Positions 61,582 to 64,000 of a stretch of 64,000 nucleotides of DNA are shown here, one piece after another. This stretch comes from Mycobacterium sp. MYCO198283. Its GTDB lineage: Bacteria > Actinomycetota > Actinomycetes > Mycobacteriales > Mycobacteriaceae. The notes under the pieces are model-generated. The model was not told the DNA's origin and did not search any database. It was given only the letters and a program-made list of their open reading frames with translations. The stretch spans positions 105,812-169,811 of the forward strand of contig NZ_JAJQJI010000010.1 of the NCBI RefSeq assembly GCF_021213805.1, given 5' to 3'. A program made the position numbers and the translations under genes. The first letter of the stretch is position 1. The number at the start of each line of letters is the position of its first letter.

Positions 61582-62373
61582 ATGAGCGACAAAGCCGTCT
61601 TCATCACCGGAGCAGCCGCCGGCATCGGGCGGGAGACCGCGCTGCAACTCGCGGCGCGCGGCTACACCGTCGGCGCCTACGACATCGACGAGGCGGGCTG
61701 CAAGACCCTCGTCGAGGAGATCACCGCCCGGGGCGGTACTGCGATCGCCGGCCACCTCGACGTCACCGACTTCGACGAATTTACCGAGCGCATGGCGGAA
61801 TTCACGGCCGCCGTCGGGGATCGGCTCGACGTGATGATCAACAACGCCGGCATCCTGCGCGCCGGGCGGTTCGAGGAGATCGGCGTCGAGACCCACATGA
61901 CGGAGATCGACATCAACGTCAAGGGTGTCGTCAACGGCTTGCACGCGGCCTTCCCGTACCTGCGCAAGACCCCGCGCTCGGTCGTGGTCAACATGTCCTC
62001 GGCGTCGGCGATCTACGGGCAGAAGGAACTCGCGAACTACAGCGCCACCAAATTCTTCGTCCGCGGCCTGACCGAGGCGCTCGACCTGGAGTGGGGCGAG
62101 TACGGCATCCGGGTGATCGCCATGTGGCCGCTGTTCGTGCAGACCGGCATGCTGCAGGGCATCAAGACCGGCACCACGCAGTCGCTGGGTATTCGACTCA
62201 CCGCCCAGGACGTCGCGCAGGCCATCGTCGCGGCGATCGAGCCGCCCACCGTCCGCCAGGCCATCCACCAGGTGCACTTCCCCGTCGGGCCGCAGACCAA
62301 GGCGCTGGCCCTGGCGTCGCGGTTCTCGCCGGCATGGCTGACCCGGTTGGCGAACCAGTACTTCGCGCACTGA
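61582..62373 (+). CDS. Short-chain dehydrogenase/reductase
   Basis: A 263-aa SDR with FITGAAAGIGRE (7-18), NNAG (87-90), Ser140, and Tyr153/Lys157 in NYSATKFF. It has a longer C-terminal tail that ends in ANQYFAH. A family frequent in mycobacterial chromosomes. The start ATG 61582 leaves a standard N-terminus; the frame is open from 61564. Confidence 0.9.
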   Translation: MSDKAVFITGAAAGIGRETALQLAARGYTVGAYDIDEAGCKTLVEEITARGGTAIAGHLDVTDFDEFTERMAEFTAAVGDRLDVMINNAGILRAGRFEEIGVETHMTEIDINVKGVVNGLHAAFPYLRKTPRSVVVNMSSASAIYGQKELANYSATKFFVRGLTEALDLEWGEYGIRVIAMWPLFVQTGMLQGIKTGTTQSLGIRLTAQDVAQAIVAAIEPPTVRQAIHQVHFPVGPQTKALALASRFSPAWLTRLANQYFAH

Positions 62374-62415
62374 CCGATTCGGCACTGACCGTTTCGCGCA
62401 CTGACCGTTTCGGCG
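62368..62415 (+). repeat. Short tandem repeat overlapping the SDR stop codon
   Basis: Three similar units begin CACTGACCG(A/T)TTCG at 62368, 62383 and 62399, with spacings of 15 and 16 bp, followed by a degraded fourth (CTGTCCGCTCGG). The first unit contains the stop of the SDR gene. It resembles replication slippage. Confidence 0.7.
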
Positions 62416-62441
62416 CTGTCCGCTCGGGTATCGCTTTTCCC

Positions 62442-62777
62442 ATGGCGAAGACTGACGACCTGCCGCTGCCGGACTACGACCAGCTGTCCGTCGGTGACCT
62501 GCAGCACCGGATCCGATCGCTCGACAGCTCGCAGCTGCTGACGCTGATCGCCTACGAGGATGCCCATGCCGGACGTCCCGCCGTGCTGGACATGCTGGCC
62601 GCCCGGCACCAGGAACTCGACGAGGGCGCGGAGCCGTCGGGCGGCGATCCGGCGAACACGCCGCCGGTCAGCGGCAGCGCCGGCTCCTCCCCGGTCTCCC
62701 AGTCCACCGCCGCGCAGGGCAACACCCCGCTGCGCCACGGTGTCGCCTACCAGACGCCGGCCCGCGGCAAGCCCTGA
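62442..62777 (+). CDS. Small DUF8129-like mycobacterial protein
   Basis: A 111-aa protein. The start PLPDYDQLSVGDLQHRIRSL and DSSQLLTLIAYEDAHAGRP match a short helical domain found in many mycobacterial proteins (DUF8129 group, some linked to lipid droplets). The C-terminus is low-complexity, rich in Ser, Thr, Gly and Pro. Function unproven. Confidence 0.75.
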   Translation: MAKTDDLPLPDYDQLSVGDLQHRIRSLDSSQLLTLIAYEDAHAGRPAVLDMLAARHQELDEGAEPSGGDPANTPPVSGSAGSSPVSQSTAAQGNTPLRHGVAYQTPARGKP

Positions 62778-62817
62778 CCGGGTGCGGGGTGCGCGGTCGG
62801 CGGATCACCATGGGCAG

Positions 62818-63738
62818 ATGAAGCTGGCCTTCCCACTCCCCGGCGTCATGCGGATGCCCGCCCTGATGCAGCCGTGGGAGGCCCACCTCACCGGCGCGGA
62901 CGTGGTGGCGATGGCGCGGCGCGCCGACGAGCTGGGCTTCGACATGATCGCCGTGCCGGAGCACTTCCTGATTCCCGCCGACCAGGCCAGCGCGTCCGGA
63001 GCGCACTGGCTGCACTCGACTACCGCACAGGCGTTCCTCGCGGGCGCCACGAAGCGCATCGCGTTGAACTCGTGCGTCTCGATCCTGCCTGCGCAGCATC
63101 CCGTCGTGACCGCGAAGGCGCTCGCGACCGCCGACTGGCTCAGCGGGGGCCGTATGATGGTGACCTTCGGCGTGGGTTGGCTGGCCGCCGAGTTCGACGC
63201 GCTCGGCGTGCCGTTCTCCGAGCGGGGCCGGCGGGCCGACGAATATCTCGCCGCGATGGTCACGCTGTGGACCAGCGACGCGCCGGCCTTCGACGGACAC
63301 CACGTGTCGTTCCGCGACGTCGTGTTCGAGCCGAAACCGGTGCAGCGGCCGCATCTTCCGGTGTGGATCGGCGGTGACGCGGACGCTGCCCTGCGGCGGG
63401 TCGCGCGGTTCGGCTCCGGTTGGTGGCCGTTTCTCACCGACCCGGCCGAGTTCCCCGCCAAGCTCGACCGGATCACGAGCCATCCCGACTATGACGGCCG
63501 GCCGCTCGACGTCATGTACGGCCTGGCGACCTCGCGGGTCGGCGCTCACCACGAGACCGTCGACTCCCCGGTGTCGCGGCCCGGGCGCAGTGCCGAGGAG
63601 CTGGTCGACCGGCTCGGCCGCCTCACCGAGCTCGGCGTGACCGCCAGCTCGGTGCCCGCACCGCGCGTCGCCGGCGTCGAGGGCTACCTCGACTACGCGC
63701 AGTGGGTGATCGAAGAGGTGCGGCCGAAGCTGCCGTGA
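62818..63738 (+). CDS. LLM-class F420-dependent oxidoreductase (TIGR03619-like)
   Basis: A 306-aa luciferase-like barrel. MKLAFPLPGVMRMPAL starts it; IAVPEHFLIP, RIALNSCVSILPAQHPVVTA and SGGRMMVTFGVGWLAAEFDALG are characteristic F420-dependent segments. ATG 62818 comes 40 bases after the small protein. Substrate unknown. Confidence 0.9.
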   Translation: MKLAFPLPGVMRMPALMQPWEAHLTGADVVAMARRADELGFDMIAVPEHFLIPADQASASGAHWLHSTTAQAFLAGATKRIALNSCVSILPAQHPVVTAKALATADWLSGGRMMVTFGVGWLAAEFDALGVPFSERGRRADEYLAAMVTLWTSDAPAFDGHHVSFRDVVFEPKPVQRPHLPVWIGGDADAALRRVARFGSGWWPFLTDPAEFPAKLDRITSHPDYDGRPLDVMYGLATSRVGAHHETVDSPVSRPGRSAEELVDRLGRLTELGVTASSVPAPRVAGVEGYLDYAQWVIEEVRPKLP

Positions 63739-63748
63739 GGACGCCCGA

Positions 63749-64000
63749 CTAGTTCGCGGACGTCTGTCGGTTGGGCTGGAACGGTTCGTACCACCACCAG
63801 TTGGCGCGTTCTCCTGATGGCCCGTTCCAGGGTGGGACGTCGGGTGGGGGTTCGGTGGGTGGGCGGGCCAGTGATGCCGAGGTCAATCGTCGGCCGGTGC
63901 TGTCGGTGACGCTCGGGGTGGTGGCGGGTCCGGTGATGGTGATGTGGCCGCGGTGGTGCAGCCGGTGGTGATGTGGACAGAGCAGCACGAGGTTGTCCAG
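63749..64000 (-). CDS. HNH endonuclease/DUF222 (13E12-type) protein, 3' end
   Basis: Only the last 83 codons lie in the window, running off its right edge. VLLCPHHHRLHHRG is the terminal HNH motif, and the following tail is Pro- and Trp-rich. Mycobacterial DUF222-HNH proteins belong to the multi-copy 13E12 repeat family, some of which occur at integration sites. Convergent with the LLM gene, 10 bases apart. Confidence 0.9.
   Translation of the reverse strand: MDNLVLLCPHHHRLHHRGHITITGPATTPSVTDSTGRRLTSASLARPPTEPPPDVPPWNGPSGERANWWWYEPFQPNRQTSAN

Noticed and set aside
63749..64000. Right edge HNH gene as evidence of a complete mobile element
   Set aside because: Only the 3' end is visible and no repeats or integrase accompany it, so no element boundary can be claimed.

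Overview
The window is high-GC, densely packed actinobacterial DNA and almost certainly comes from a rapidly growing mycobacterium (Mycolicibacterium type). The reasons are the MmpL-family transporter, two F420-dependent LLM oxidoreductases, several three-cysteine ferredoxins of the kind that serve P450s, many FadD/FadE-type genes, ATGA/GTGA start-stop overlaps, and a 13E12-like HNH gene at the right edge. No rRNA, tRNA, CRISPR array, prophage or complete insertion sequence was seen.

Positions 1 to about 56.7 kb read as one large catabolic island for an unidentified hydrophobic, probably cyclic, substrate. Left part: end of an amidohydrolase, a MarR regulator, an odd palindromic/tandem-repeat spacer (678-1289), then an operon with a KshB-like reductase, an SDR, Rieske oxygenase 1, a 110-aa unknown protein, a TauD-type dioxygenase, a CMD-like protein and an emopamil-binding-protein-like membrane protein (1.3-7.0 kb). 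Next come two amidohydrolase-2 proteins, a Rieske ferredoxin and an alpha/beta hydrolase (7.1-10.7 kb), and a plus-strand run with a NuoF-like flavoprotein, ferredoxins, a DUF35-thiolase fusion, hydrolases, two HIBADH-type dehydrogenases and a P450 (11.2-19.4 kb).

Middle part (19.4-38 kb): four TetR regulators, acyl-CoA dehydrogenases, two acyl-CoA ligases, a frameshifted SDR, an amidohydrolase, enoyl-CoA hydratase, a second P450, thiolase, a CaiB-type CoA transferase and an SDR. At 38.0-42.0 kb a second copy of the Rieske module appears: CMD-like protein, Rieske oxygenase 2, a second ~110-aa unknown protein, then an amidohydrolase and a SnoaL-like protein. From 42 to 56.7 kb there are two apparently heteromeric acyl-CoA dehydrogenase pairs, a MeaB-type GTPase, a third acyl-CoA ligase, a ferredoxin, a second CaiB transferase, a B12-dependent acyl-CoA mutase (two subunits), and a MaoC hydratase / CitE-type lyase / acetoacetyl-CoA synthetase operon. 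The simplest reading (inference) is ring oxygenation and hydrolysis, CoA activation, beta-oxidation with retro-aldol and mutase steps, and release of acetyl-CoA, acetoacetate and a mutase product.

A 15-bp palindrome, GAGAAT-N3-ATTCTC, recurs in the promoters of at least nine transcription units between 7 and 49 kb and ties the island together as a probable single regulon. The last 7 kb (56.9-64 kb) looks like ordinary mycobacterial chromosome: LysR regulator, MmpL transporter, DUF2236 and DUF427 proteins, SDR, a small DUF8129-like protein, an LLM oxidoreductase and the 3' end of an HNH endonuclease gene.
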